Source: Desulfolinea sp964487745
GTDB lineage: Bacteria; Chloroflexota; Anaerolineae; Anaerolineales; Villigracilaceae
DNA length: 64,000 nt
Direction: 5' to 3'
NCBI GenBank assembly: GCA_964487745.1
Contig: CAZASG010000005.1
Span: 67,183-131,182, forward strand
Position numbers and translations under genes: made by a program. Below the pieces are notes generated by a model. That model was not told the origin of the DNA. It ran no database searches and saw only the letters and a list, made by a program, of their open reading frames with translations. Within the stretch, counting starts at the first letter, position 1. Every line of letters begins with the position of its first letter. Shown here one piece after another: positions 8,325 to 15,536 of this stretch.

Positions 8325-8774
8325 TTATCCGTTCTGTAGGCTAAGGTCTAACGATGAGAATCGATATGCGTTCTTGCTGGCATCTTGCAGGTTGAGATTT
8401 TGTTCTTCCCAATATTTGAGTGCCCATATCTCAATGTGGTCCCCTTGACCGACTAGAATAGCCGTCTCTCCATCAAGCAATTCTGCATACACAGACAATT
8501 GTTCAGACAAAACGACCTCGCCTCCATCGCTGTATGGTATCTGCTCAGCACTTCCCAGGAAAAGCCGGAGTAAGAGACGTGCCAAGGGGTCTGCCATATT
8601 CATTGATGTTATGCGTTGATACAACTTCGCAAAGGCCTCTTCAGGCATAATGATCAAATTACGATCAAAGCCTTTTGTGACAAAAAGGTCATTAGAATGA
8701 TGGCTGATAAAACTTTCGGGGAGAATGAAAGCTTTATCAGCGTTTATCTGAGTTGTGTATTGTCCATAGAGCAT
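8325..8774 (-). CDS. Divergent MraZ-like (SpoVT/AbrB-fold) protein
   Basis: A 149-residue protein with the MraZ layout of two tandem AbrB-like lobes: MLYGQYTTQINADKAFILP with FVTKGFDRNLIIMP, then LFLGSAEQI with ILVGQGDHIEIWALKYWEE. MraZ normally represses the mra/dcw cell-wall cluster. Here the conserved D-x-x-GR-I/L turns of both lobes are altered (NADKAFIL, DGGEVVLS), and the neighbours are an ATPase and TPR proteins. It is probably a repurposed paralogue and possibly the operon's own regulator. It is the first gene, with only a weak ribosome binding site. The family call is good; the target is unknown. Confidence 0.8.
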   Translation of the reverse strand: MLYGQYTTQINADKAFILPESFISHHSNDLFVTKGFDRNLIIMPEEAFAKLYQRITSMNMADPLARLLLRLFLGSAEQIPYSDGGEVVLSEQLSVYAELLDGETAILVGQGDHIEIWALKYWEEQNLNLQDASKNAYRFSSLDLSLQNG

Positions 8775-8796
8775 GGTTAGCGCCTTTTATCTAACT

Positions 8797-8828
8797 TTGA
8801 ATAGATTGGCTTTTTTGTTGAATAGATT
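8797..8828. repeat. Direct repeat TTGAATAGATT, 21-bp period
   Basis: TTGAATAGATT occurs at 8797-8807 and again at 8818-8828. The copies are two helical turns apart, between the promoter and the start of the MraZ-like gene. This spacing suits a dimeric or cooperative DNA-binding protein and makes it a candidate operator for the MraZ-like protein. Confidence 0.45.
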
Positions 8829-8853
8829 TTAGACAAGACGAACTGAAACGCAA
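8826..8853 (-). promoter_or_regulatory. Candidate promoter of the MraZ-like/ATPase/TPR operon
   Basis: Read on the minus strand, TTGCGT (-35) and TAAAAT (-10) are separated by 16 nt, about 50 bp upstream of the MraZ-like start codon. One copy of the TTGAATAGATT repeat overlaps the -10 and start region. Confidence 0.45.
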
Positions 8854-9033
8854 ACCCGATTAAGCAGGTTTTGATTCTTCGCATTTTTTATGGAAAAAAA
8901 GACATAGAACAGGCTTCGTTTTCTGTGTTAGATAAGGGGTGTTTTTAGGGTATTTAAATGGTGTATTAATTCGCCCATGAAATGGTGGGGATTGGTATCA
9001 TGTTTTATGGGGTATGTGTGGGAAAAATATAGT

Positions 9034-9069
9034 GCTTATTAATGTGGTATTGTATTCGCATTAATAAGC
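9034..9069. repeat. Perfect 11-bp inverted repeat in the intergenic region
   Basis: GCTTATTAATG and CATTAATAAGC flank a 14-nt spacer. The region 8854-9231 holds no convincing gene. It is AT-rich, with scattered G-rich TGGGG/GTGGG motifs on the plus strand (near 8984, 9008, 9018 and 9081). The repeat could be an operator or a transcript hairpin. Confidence 0.55.
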
Positions 9070-9141
9070 CTTAGATTAGGGTGGGAAATAAGGGTATATA
9101 AAACTGGGTGATGCTATCTTATAAACATGCCTTTAGTGAGA

Positions 9142-9185
9142 ATTAATGACCGTCTATAAAATGACCAGTTTTTATGGTCATTAAT
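9142..9185. repeat. Three half-sites of AATGACC(A), inverted
   Basis: ATTAATGACC at 9142-9151 is inverted as GGTCATTAAT at 9176-9185. A third copy, AATGACCA, at 9160-9167 forms a perfect 8-bp hairpin with TGGTCATT at 9175-9182 around GTTTTTA. The cluster lies just beyond the response-regulator terminator, so it could control the divergent-side operon or be a binding site for the response regulator. The protein is unknown. Confidence 0.5.
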
Positions 9186-9231
9186 ATGGTGTTTTTGCCT
9201 TTGTTTTCAACTTTTGGGGGAAATTTGAAAT

Positions 9232-9266
9232 AAAAAAGCCCCGGATTATCGCTACCGGAGCTTTTT
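9232..9266 (-). terminator. Terminator of the histidine kinase/response regulator operon
   Basis: On the minus strand AAAAAGCTCCGG pairs with CCGGGGCTTTTT around a 10-nt loop, and the U-tract follows. It overlaps the response-regulator stop codon. Confidence 0.85.
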
Positions 9267-9969
9267 ACTCGTCTTCATCAAGATCGCTTAGGCCTTTGCG
9301 AAGGGCGTATAAAGCAGCTTGTGTTCGATTTGCCAGATGGAGTTTGCTTAGAATATTACTTACATATTTAGCGACTGTCCTGTCATTGACAACCAGTTCA
9401 TCAGCAATTTCCTGATTTGTCATCCCTTGTGCGATACATCTCAGAGTCTCAACCTCGCGAGGTGTCAGTGATTCATCTTTTTTGGGTGGTTCAGGAACTA
9501 ACTGTTGACTTTCATGAACCATCTTTAAAGCAATTGCTGGTGGAATAACAGCCTTTCCGTGAAAAACGTCGTGGATCGCTTCCATAAGCTGTTCGTGGGG
9601 AGTATCTTTGAGAATATAGCCTAAAGCTCCTGTTTTCAGCGCCTGATAGATCTTGTCGCCATCACCATAGCCGGTGACGACCAAAATGCGTGTCTCGGGA
9701 GCAATAGCGAGTATCTGTGGGATCGTTTCCAGCCCATCCTGCTCAGGCATGACAAGATCAAGGAGAACAACATCAGGGGATAGTTCTGCGACTTGTTGGA
9801 CCGCATCGATCCCGTTTTCGGCTTGCCCAACCACTTCAACATCTTCCTGGTAAGAGAGGATCGCGATCAGGCCCTCTCGAACAACTGCCTGGTCTTCAAC
9901 TACAAGAAGGCGAATGGGTACAGGAAGAGGGCTGGGCAATGGAAAAAGGGTAGGAGTTGGGTCGGTCAT
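9265..9969 (-). CDS. NarL/LuxR family response regulator
   Basis: A 234-residue two-component regulator. The receiver domain (about 18-135) has the acidic pocket VVEDQ and the phospho-acceptor D71 in VVLLDLVMPEQDG. A Pro/Lys linker leads to the LuxR HTH (about 168-230; LTPREVETLRCIAQGMTNQE). The ATG overlaps the stop codon of the upstream kinase by 4 bp (ATGA), so kinase and regulator are a coupled pair. It should bind DNA as a phospho-dimer. Targets are not visible, although the neighbouring intergenic palindromes are candidates. Confidence 0.93.
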   Translation of the reverse strand: MTDPTPTLFPLPSPLPVPIRLLVVEDQAVVREGLIAILSYQEDVEVVGQAENGIDAVQQVAELSPDVVLLDLVMPEQDGLETIPQILAIAPETRILVVTGYGDGDKIYQALKTGALGYILKDTPHEQLMEAIHDVFHGKAVIPPAIALKMVHESQQLVPEPPKKDESLTPREVETLRCIAQGMTNQEIADELVVNDRTVAKYVSNILSKLHLANRTQAALYALRKGLSDLDEDE

Positions 9970-12134
9970 GCCCTTTCTCCTGCAGCCTTTTCTGATTGGG
10001 CGTCATCTTGTCGGACAACCACTGATACCATACTTCCTTCCCCGGGAGTAGAATCGATTTTGACTTTTGCGCCAATAATTTTAGCGCGTTCACGAATATT
10101 TTTCATGCCGAGTCCAGAGCGACTGGCTTCTTTGGGGTCAAAGCCTTTTCCATCATCACTGATCTTTAGGTGGATATTAACACGCGCCTTTTTGAAGATG
10201 ACTCTAACCATGCTGGCATTTGCATGCTTTATTATATTATTTAAGACTTCTTGTGCAATCAGATATAAGTGTACTTGCTCTTCTAATGAAAGTATCACAG
10301 TTTGGTCGATATCAAGTTTAGTGTCTAACCCCGCGCGTCCTTCCACAGCCTCCAACCGATGCAGGAGTGATGAGATGAAGCCATTGCGTTCAATATCTAC
10401 AGGCTGTAATTTGTAAAGGAACAGACGCATTTCCTTTAAGGCTTGCCGAGCATTAAAGCCCAATTGAGAGACAAGTTCCTCCGGATTACTAATTGCGCCA
10501 GTGCTGATACCCAAGCGGGCAGATTCAGTCATCATTACCAAACCGTACAAACGTTGTGTAACAGAGTCGTGTAGATCGCGGATAAGGCGTTGACGCTCAG
10601 CAAGTGTGCTGGCAATATGTCGCCGGCGATCATTTTCAACAAACGAGCCAACTTGGCGAGATGCAATTTCAAGGCGAATAATTTCATCGTCGGAAAAAGA
10701 AATGTTTTCGCGTGTCATCAGAAGCAAGCCAACAAAATCATCCTCATCAACGATCGGGACAACTAGCAGGTGCCCATCAAAAGCATCCCGCAAAATATTC
10801 GGGATTTTAGAATCGCTTTTTGTGTCTTTGATCAATATCGGTTGCTGTGTTTTCGAAATTTGAGAGATCAACGGATATGTTTGATCAAGGTACGCAATTT
10901 GCTTGATGTTTCCAGGGGCAACACCCTGATGAGCTACTAACAAGAAATGATCCTTATGCAATTCTTTGTCAACAAGAAAAATCGCGATTGCTTTTGTCTC
11001 AAAAGAATAACTTAATTGGTACATTGTAGCGACAATGAAGTCGTTTATGTTTTCAGACCGGCTTGCCGCTCCGGAAATTGAATGAAGTAAGCTGAACATT
11101 TCATCGCGAGCCTCCTGTCGTGCTGCGTCAGCTTGGCGGCGGTCAGTGTGATCTCGCAAAAGAATTAAGCGTCCGGAAACGGCTTCCTCATTATCTTGTA
11201 TTCGCAAAATCCTTACATGTAAATAGCGAATATGTCCTTCTATGCTTAGAGAGCCTTTTCCATCGAACTCCTGTTGAGCCTCCAAAGATTTGGCGATATT
11301 CGGCCAGCGCGCAAAAATTGCTTTGGCATCTTTGCCATAGACCTTTGCTTTTGAAGTATATAATATTCTTTCTGCGGAAGGGTTTACATCCACTATACGA
11401 TTCTTTGTATCCAGAAGGACCCAGCCCTCGTTCATGTTTTCTACGGCATGATCTCTGGTAATGAGCGGTAAATTACTCAGGGATGTTTTGAAAAGATAGA
11501 CCGCAAGGACAACACTGCTAAACGTGAAGGCATACATGTGTATCTGAAAGAGATTCCCGCCAACAGGTGCTCTAAAAAACAGCAAAGCAGCAAGAGGAAA
11601 GAGAGTTGCTAAAAGCACGCTTCTAGCAGCCTTTCGCGGTACTTTTGTGCCAAAAGAAAGATAAGGAACTACAAGAGTTGTTGTTAGTAGCAAGATCACA
11701 ACAAGGTAAAAGTTATGTGCTTCTTGCCAAACCGCATGTTTGGAAAGGGGAAGTTCTCGAGCATAAAGCTCGATGGTCATTTCAGTTGGTACCGCGTAAA
11801 GGATCAGGGATATCGCGATTACAGGTTCCACCAGAAAGAGGAGACTCTTCGGGAATTTGTGCCAAGAGATCAGGGTTGTGTGTTGGGATAAAAAGAAGAA
11901 TAACGAAGTTACAGCTAGCGTGCCTTGAAAATAGAAAAAAATAAGGAAAAGTCTGGCGCCTTTTAAGTGCTGAAGTTCATAGAGTAAACCGACAGAAAAG
12001 GAGAAAAGCAAAAGAACCGTTAGCCCAAGGAATCCCTTTTTCCCACCAAGGTTGCGATTGTAAAAAAACAAGGCAGCGAGAACAAGAATAAGGAGAAGGC
12101 CAAGGGTGGCAAGCTCTTTATAAGATATCAACAT
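9966..12134 (-). CDS. Membrane histidine kinase with 7TM, PAS, GAF and HisKA_3 domains
   Basis: A 722-residue sensor kinase. The N-terminal 220 residues hold about seven hydrophobic segments (histidine-kinase 7TM type). A PAS domain follows (ENMNEGWVLLDTKNRIVDVN), then a GAF domain (about 350-500). The HisKA_3 phospho-acceptor H522 lies in DLHDSVTQRLY. The HATPase domain has its N-box near 632 (AQEVLNNIIKHA) and the G-box DDGKGF at 660-665. This is the NarX/DesK-type architecture that pairs with LuxR regulators. The start overlaps the upstream TPR gene by 7 bp. The signal is unknown; a membrane or redox cue is plausible. Confidence 0.92.
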   Translation of the reverse strand: MLISYKELATLGLLLILVLAALFFYNRNLGGKKGFLGLTVLLLFSFSVGLLYELQHLKGARLFLIFFYFQGTLAVTSLFFFLSQHTTLISWHKFPKSLLFLVEPVIAISLILYAVPTEMTIELYARELPLSKHAVWQEAHNFYLVVILLLTTTLVVPYLSFGTKVPRKAARSVLLATLFPLAALLFFRAPVGGNLFQIHMYAFTFSSVVLAVYLFKTSLSNLPLITRDHAVENMNEGWVLLDTKNRIVDVNPSAERILYTSKAKVYGKDAKAIFARWPNIAKSLEAQQEFDGKGSLSIEGHIRYLHVRILRIQDNEEAVSGRLILLRDHTDRRQADAARQEARDEMFSLLHSISGAASRSENINDFIVATMYQLSYSFETKAIAIFLVDKELHKDHFLLVAHQGVAPGNIKQIAYLDQTYPLISQISKTQQPILIKDTKSDSKIPNILRDAFDGHLLVVPIVDEDDFVGLLLMTRENISFSDDEIIRLEIASRQVGSFVENDRRRHIASTLAERQRLIRDLHDSVTQRLYGLVMMTESARLGISTGAISNPEELVSQLGFNARQALKEMRLFLYKLQPVDIERNGFISSLLHRLEAVEGRAGLDTKLDIDQTVILSLEEQVHLYLIAQEVLNNIIKHANASMVRVIFKKARVNIHLKISDDGKGFDPKEASRSGLGMKNIRERAKIIGAKVKIDSTPGEGSMVSVVVRQDDAQSEKAAGERA

Positions 12135-13309
12135 AGGCTGTCCAAAAACTCAAAGCCTCGACGTTTTGCTGTCTTTTTCAGTATGGCGCCTTTGTTTTCA
12201 AATTGAAGTGAGGCGATTGTTTCTTGGGCTTCTTGCAAGCGATCTGTTGAAGCCAGGAGAGCGCTCTTATTCAATAGAGGATACGGGTGTTCTGATAAGT
12301 CAAAAGCTTTTTGATATGCCTCTAATGCCTTTTCGACTCTTCCCAGTTCTGTGTAGATATTACCTGCTTCATTCCAGGACGCAGCGTGTTTGGGCTGTTG
12401 TCGTAGAGATTTCTTTATATGGGAAAGCGCTTCTGAGCGGCGGTCGTCCAGTCGCGAGATTTGTGCGAGAAGAAAGAAAGTATATGGATAAGTCGAGGAT
12501 AGAAGCAATGTCTTTTGAAGGCTTGAGTATGCTTGCGCATAATTCTTTGTTTGAATGTGTATTATCCCCAAGCCAGCTGATAATTTGACGTCAAGTTCAC
12601 GAGCATCTGGATGATCTGGAAGCATCGATATCCCTTGCTGAAGGGTTTCTAACGCCTGCTTCTCATTATCTTGTTGAAGATACAAGCCAGCATTTTCTGC
12701 GTAAAGGTTGATGAGCATAAAAGTTGTTTCTGGCTGCTTGGGGAGTTCCGCGATAAGTTTCCGGCGATATGCAAGGGCTTCTTGTGTGTTTTCTGTAATA
12801 GTACCCCAGGGCCATTCAATCCAAGATAATCCACGAAATTTCATGGACCTCTTAGGGGTTGCGCGGTCTTTAATGAAATCAACAACACGATGGCGGAATG
12901 CCCAGAAATCAGGGGCGAATAAGGCCAGATGCTGGATTTCCAACTCCGTAACCCAAAAAATGCAGCGGAGATTTCTCTCAATAAAGAATTCGCGATGCAA
13001 ATTCAGAAAGCGATAAGTATTGGCACGATCTTTCCCTCCGCCTTTTTCAAGATCGATGAAAGAGAAAATCGCTTTTGGATCCGAGGAAATATGGGTAAGA
13101 GGATTTGGATTTGTCGCATTGATTTGAATGCGTACAAAGTTTTGCCCGAGCTTTTCGGCTTCTTTAGAGATGATTGTTTCAGCATCTTCAACAACATGGC
13201 GAGAGCGATAAGTAGCAAAAAGAATAATGGGACCTTTCCACTGTAAGGAAAGCTCTATTTCAGTTAGCAGTTGCTGAACTTGTGTGTTGAAGTGGCTACC
13301 GTGGCGCAT
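12128..13309 (-). CDS. TPR protein with pseudo-NTPase-like domain, paired with kinase/regulator
   Basis: A 393-residue soluble protein, first gene of the kinase operon. Residues 1-165 hold the region shared with the 4929-7067 protein: GPIILFATYRSRHVVEDAE, CIFWVTELE, and APDFWAFRHRVVDF. No Walker A is present. I recall a similar APDFW-x-x-R signature ahead of TPR arrays in other Chloroflexota and cyanobacterial proteins. TPR-type helices follow (about 185-370; SWNEAGNIYTELGRVEKAL). Translational coupling to the kinase suggests it is an accessory sensor or partner of the two-component system. No catalytic function can be assigned. Confidence 0.82.
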   Translation of the reverse strand: MRHGSHFNTQVQQLLTEIELSLQWKGPIILFATYRSRHVVEDAETIISKEAEKLGQNFVRIQINATNPNPLTHISSDPKAIFSFIDLEKGGGKDRANTYRFLNLHREFFIERNLRCIFWVTELEIQHLALFAPDFWAFRHRVVDFIKDRATPKRSMKFRGLSWIEWPWGTITENTQEALAYRRKLIAELPKQPETTFMLINLYAENAGLYLQQDNEKQALETLQQGISMLPDHPDARELDVKLSAGLGIIHIQTKNYAQAYSSLQKTLLLSSTYPYTFFLLAQISRLDDRRSEALSHIKKSLRQQPKHAASWNEAGNIYTELGRVEKALEAYQKAFDLSEHPYPLLNKSALLASTDRLQEAQETIASLQFENKGAILKKTAKRRGFEFLDSLC

Positions 13310-13539
13310 ATTTTCGCTTTATTATGGAGCTGAAATATCTTGCAATAAGATAATTGAATGTATAAAGAATAACACATTAGCGTGCTTTTTAATCAAGAGA
13401 GCTTAGCATAGTTTTTACATACGAATATTACCCACCATCTTCTCTCCTGTACAAGTGTATCAATTGTTTCTCTAAATACCAAGTGTTTCATTGAAAAAAA
13501 TAGAGTTGCTGTATTTAGTCTATTTCGTCTTTAAACCAG

Positions 13540-13569
13540 AAACACTCTGACTAGTATGCCAGAGTGTTT
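13540..13569 (-). terminator. Hairpin downstream of the tRNA cluster
   Basis: AAACACTCTG pairs perfectly with CAGAGTGTTT around a 10-nt loop, about 35 bp past the tRNA-Cys 3' end. The U-tract is short, so terminator or processing hairpin are both possible. The rest of 13310-13603 shows no gene; it must hold the promoter of the kinase operon, but no clear match was found. Confidence 0.5.
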
Positions 13570-13603
13570 TGACGGTGAACTTTTGGTTCATTGCCTTCTT
13601 TTG

Positions 13604-13675
13604 AGGCGACGACGGGACTCGAACCCGTGATCAGGGTTTTGCAGACCCGTGCCTTACCAACTTGGCTACGTCGCC
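13604..13675 (-). tRNA. tRNA-Cys (GCA)
   Basis: The minus strand folds as a full cloverleaf. The acceptor GGCGACG pairs with CGTCGCC, the anticodon loop is CTGCAAA with anticodon GCA, and the T-loop is GTTCGAGTC. The discriminator base is U, as expected for tRNA-Cys. The 3' CCA is not encoded. Confidence 0.95.
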
Positions 13676-13688
13676 GGGATCTGTTTTG

Positions 13689-13760
<72 letters not shown>

Positions 13761-13785
13761 AGTTATTTGGTCTTATTTGACCGAG

Positions 13786-13858
13786 TGCCGAGAGACAGAA
13801 TCGAACTGACGACACCGCGATTTTCAGTCGCGTGCTCTACCAACTGAGCTATCTCGGC
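13786..13858 (-). tRNA. tRNA-Phe (GAA)
   Basis: The minus strand gives acceptor GCCGAGA with TCTCGGC, anticodon stem CGCGA/TCGCG with loop CTGAAAA (anticodon GAA), T-loop GTTCGATTC and discriminator A. It is first in the transcribed tRNA cluster and CCA is not encoded. Confidence 0.95.
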
Positions 13859-13886
13859 GAGAACATCCAATTGTTAAGCGAGTGGT

Positions 13887-13915
13887 ATTCTACCCGTACT
13901 TATTTGGATTGTCAA
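13887..13915 (-). promoter_or_regulatory. Promoter of the tRNA Phe-Gly-Cys cluster
   Basis: On the minus strand a consensus TTGACA (-35) is followed after exactly 17 nt by TAGAAT (-10), about 29 bp before tRNA-Phe. It is divergent from the mgtE promoter. Confidence 0.85.
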
Positions 13916-13965
13916 CTCCTCAATTGCGCAGTAAGCCACCAAGCAACTTGTTCTTTGAAAACAAC

Positions 13966-13994
13966 TTGACGCAGTATAAATTAGTCGCTAGAAT
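13966..13994 (+). promoter_or_regulatory. Promoter of mgtE
   Basis: TTGACG (-35) and TAGAAT (-10) are separated by exactly 17 nt. Transcription would begin near 14001, giving an unusually long leader of about 145 nt before the mgtE start codon. Confidence 0.8.
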
Positions 13995-14032
13995 CAAGGC
14001 ATATTGTATTTGAAAAATGATAAAGGATAAAA

Positions 14033-14098
14033 ATGAACGACGAATCTGTCCCTAGTCCCAGCGGGCGCGAAAAGCGTCCATTACATATGCTTTCCTAG
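14033..14098 (+). CDS. Leader peptide candidate upstream of mgtE (21 aa)
   Basis: A 21-codon frame opening at ATG behind AAAGGATAAAA, lying inside the mgtE leader transcript. The peptide begins MNDESVPSPSG and ends KRPLHMLS. It has acidic residues at positions 3-4 and prolines at 7 and 9. In enterobacteria, MgtL-type leader peptides with acidic and proline codons make ribosomes unstable at low Mg and so control Mg transporter genes. The frame overlaps both arms of a strong hairpin, and its stop codon lies in the right arm. The regulatory role is inference. Confidence 0.45.
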   Translation: MNDESVPSPSGREKRPLHMLS

Positions 14099-14118
14099 GG
14101 AAGATTCTGCTTTTTATC
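14042..14118 (+). promoter_or_regulatory. Hairpin/attenuator in the mgtE leader
   Basis: GAATCT-G-TCCCTAG (14042-14055) pairs with CTAGGGA-AGATTC (14095-14107) over 13 bp with one bulged G. Inside it GGGCGC and GCGTCC form a second stem capped by GAAAA (14063-14079). A TGCTTTTTATC tract follows at once, giving the look of an intrinsic terminator before mgtE. A ribosome on the leader frame would mask the stem, so translation-dependent attenuation is plausible. No M-box consensus is seen. Confidence 0.6.
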
Positions 14119-14146
14119 TCTCTGGGGGAGTTCAAGAGGTGTTCAC

Positions 14147-15496
14147 ATGATATTCAATGTAGAAGAGCTTTTAGCTGCACTTGAAGACGCGCTTGAGCGC
14201 GATGATTTTGATTCTGCTATCCAGATGATCGAGGCCTTGCGCGGGCCCGATCAGGCGAGACTTTTTTCAGAGTTAGATGATGAGGAGCAAAGGGAATTGC
14301 TTCCGAAACTCGATCTTTCTGACTCTGCTGATATTCTCGAAGATATGGATGATCCTGAGACAGCGAAGCTGGCTTCATCTCTGCCTGCTGAAACCATTGC
14401 TCGCATCGTCGATGAAATGGAGCCAGACAAGGCTGCTGATTTGCTCGGTGATCTAACTGAACGGCAAAAACAAGCTGTCTTAGCGCGAATGGATGATGCT
14501 GACGAACTGCGTCCTCTTCTTATTCACCCTGATGAGAGCGCAGGCGGTTTGATGACGTCGGAGTTTCTCGCTTTGCGCCCGATGATGACTGCGCGTGAAG
14601 CAATTGAGGCATTGCGACGCTGGAGCCCTGATGCCGAAGAGGTTTATTACCTATTTGTGGTTGATGAACATAAAAAGTTATGTGGCGTCGTGAATCTGCG
14701 TACGCTAATCCTTGCTTCCCCAAGCAGTTTGATAAAAACGATCATGGATCCGGATGTGATCTCTGTAACCGTAGGTGTGGATCAGGAAGAATGCGCGCGC
14801 ATGATGTCGCATTATGATCTTGCCGCAATTCCAGTTGTGGATGAAGCGGGGCATATTGTGGGGGTCATCACGCACGATGATATTGTGGATGTTCTCGAAG
14901 AAGAAGCCACCGAAGATATTTATCGCCTTGCCAGTGTTTCAGATAGTGATCTTGATCCCGATAGCTCCATCCCGGAACAACTAAAAGGGCGTTTGCCTTG
15001 GCTTTACTTGAACACACTTACCGCACTTTTTGGCGCATGGGTTATCAGCAATTTTGAGCATATCATCGCGCAGGCGGCAGTTTTGGCACTTTTCCAGTCT
15101 GTGGTGGCAGGGCAGGGGGGGAATACGGCCAGTCAGAATGTGGCGATGGCAGTCCGCACGCTGGCATTAGAACGCGTAAGTTCACGTTCACAGCGCCGCA
15201 TCATAATCCGCCAATTATTGATGGGCTTTTTATTGGGAATGGCAGTTGGTTCTGTGGTGGCGTTAGGAGTCTATATTTGGCGGGGCAATATTTATTTGAG
15301 CCTTGTTTTGGGCTTGGCGTTGGTAGCAAATCTCAGCTTGGGTTCTTTGGTTGGGGTGCTTGTGCCGCTTGGTCTGGAGAAGATCGGTGTAGACCCCGCT
15401 TTAGCTTCTTCTGTCTTGGTCACTGCTGCAACTGACAGTATGGGCTTCTTTATTTTTCTCAGTCTGGCAGCCTATTTCCTGCAATATATTCGCTAA
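14147..15496 (+). CDS. mgtE: Magnesium transporter MgtE
   Basis: A 449-residue inner-membrane Mg2+ channel/transporter of usual family length. The cytosolic N domain (about 20-125) is made of short helical repeats (DEEQRELLPKLDLSDSADILEDM, shown here in part by its acidic pattern). A pair of CBS domains follows (about 135-255), then five membrane helices (about 285-449), including the conserved segment with GQGGNTASQ. In the family the N and CBS domains sense cytosolic Mg and gate the pore. The ATG lies behind a weak GGGGGAG. The gene is single and preceded by a long leader that probably controls its expression. Confidence 0.96.
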   Translation: MIFNVEELLAALEDALERDDFDSAIQMIEALRGPDQARLFSELDDEEQRELLPKLDLSDSADILEDMDDPETAKLASSLPAETIARIVDEMEPDKAADLLGDLTERQKQAVLARMDDADELRPLLIHPDESAGGLMTSEFLALRPMMTAREAIEALRRWSPDAEEVYYLFVVDEHKKLCGVVNLRTLILASPSSLIKTIMDPDVISVTVGVDQEECARMMSHYDLAAIPVVDEAGHIVGVITHDDIVDVLEEEATEDIYRLASVSDSDLDPDSSIPEQLKGRLPWLYLNTLTALFGAWVISNFEHIIAQAAVLALFQSVVAGQGGNTASQNVAMAVRTLALERVSSRSQRRIIIRQLLMGFLLGMAVGSVVALGVYIWRGNIYLSLVLGLALVANLSLGSLVGVLVPLGLEKIGVDPALASSVLVTAATDSMGFFIFLSLAAYFLQYIR

Positions 15497-15528
15497 AAAG
15501 AAGCCGTCCAAAAGGACGGCTTCTTTTT
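15495..15528. terminator. Bidirectional terminator between mgtE and the smpB operon
   Basis: AAAAAGAAGCCGTCC and GGACGGCTTCTTTTT form a perfect 15-bp stem with an AAAA loop. A-rich and U-rich flanks serve both converging transcripts. Confidence 0.95.
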
Positions 15529-15536
15529 ATGGGAAA

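Noticed and set aside
8980..9095. Canonical MraZ box
   Set aside because: TGGGG/GTGGG words are present, but their spacing is irregular (9 to 11 or many tens of bp), not the regular direct repeat bound by MraZ.
13484..13497. TGTTTCATTGAAAA, resembling half of a parS site (TGTTTCACGTGAAACA)
   Set aside because: The central CGTG and the outer symmetry are missing; a single degenerate site does not support parS for the nearby ParB fusion.
13995..14146. M-box magnesium riboswitch upstream of mgtE
   Set aside because: None of the conserved M-box segments could be recognised; the leader is explained better by the short frame and hairpin.
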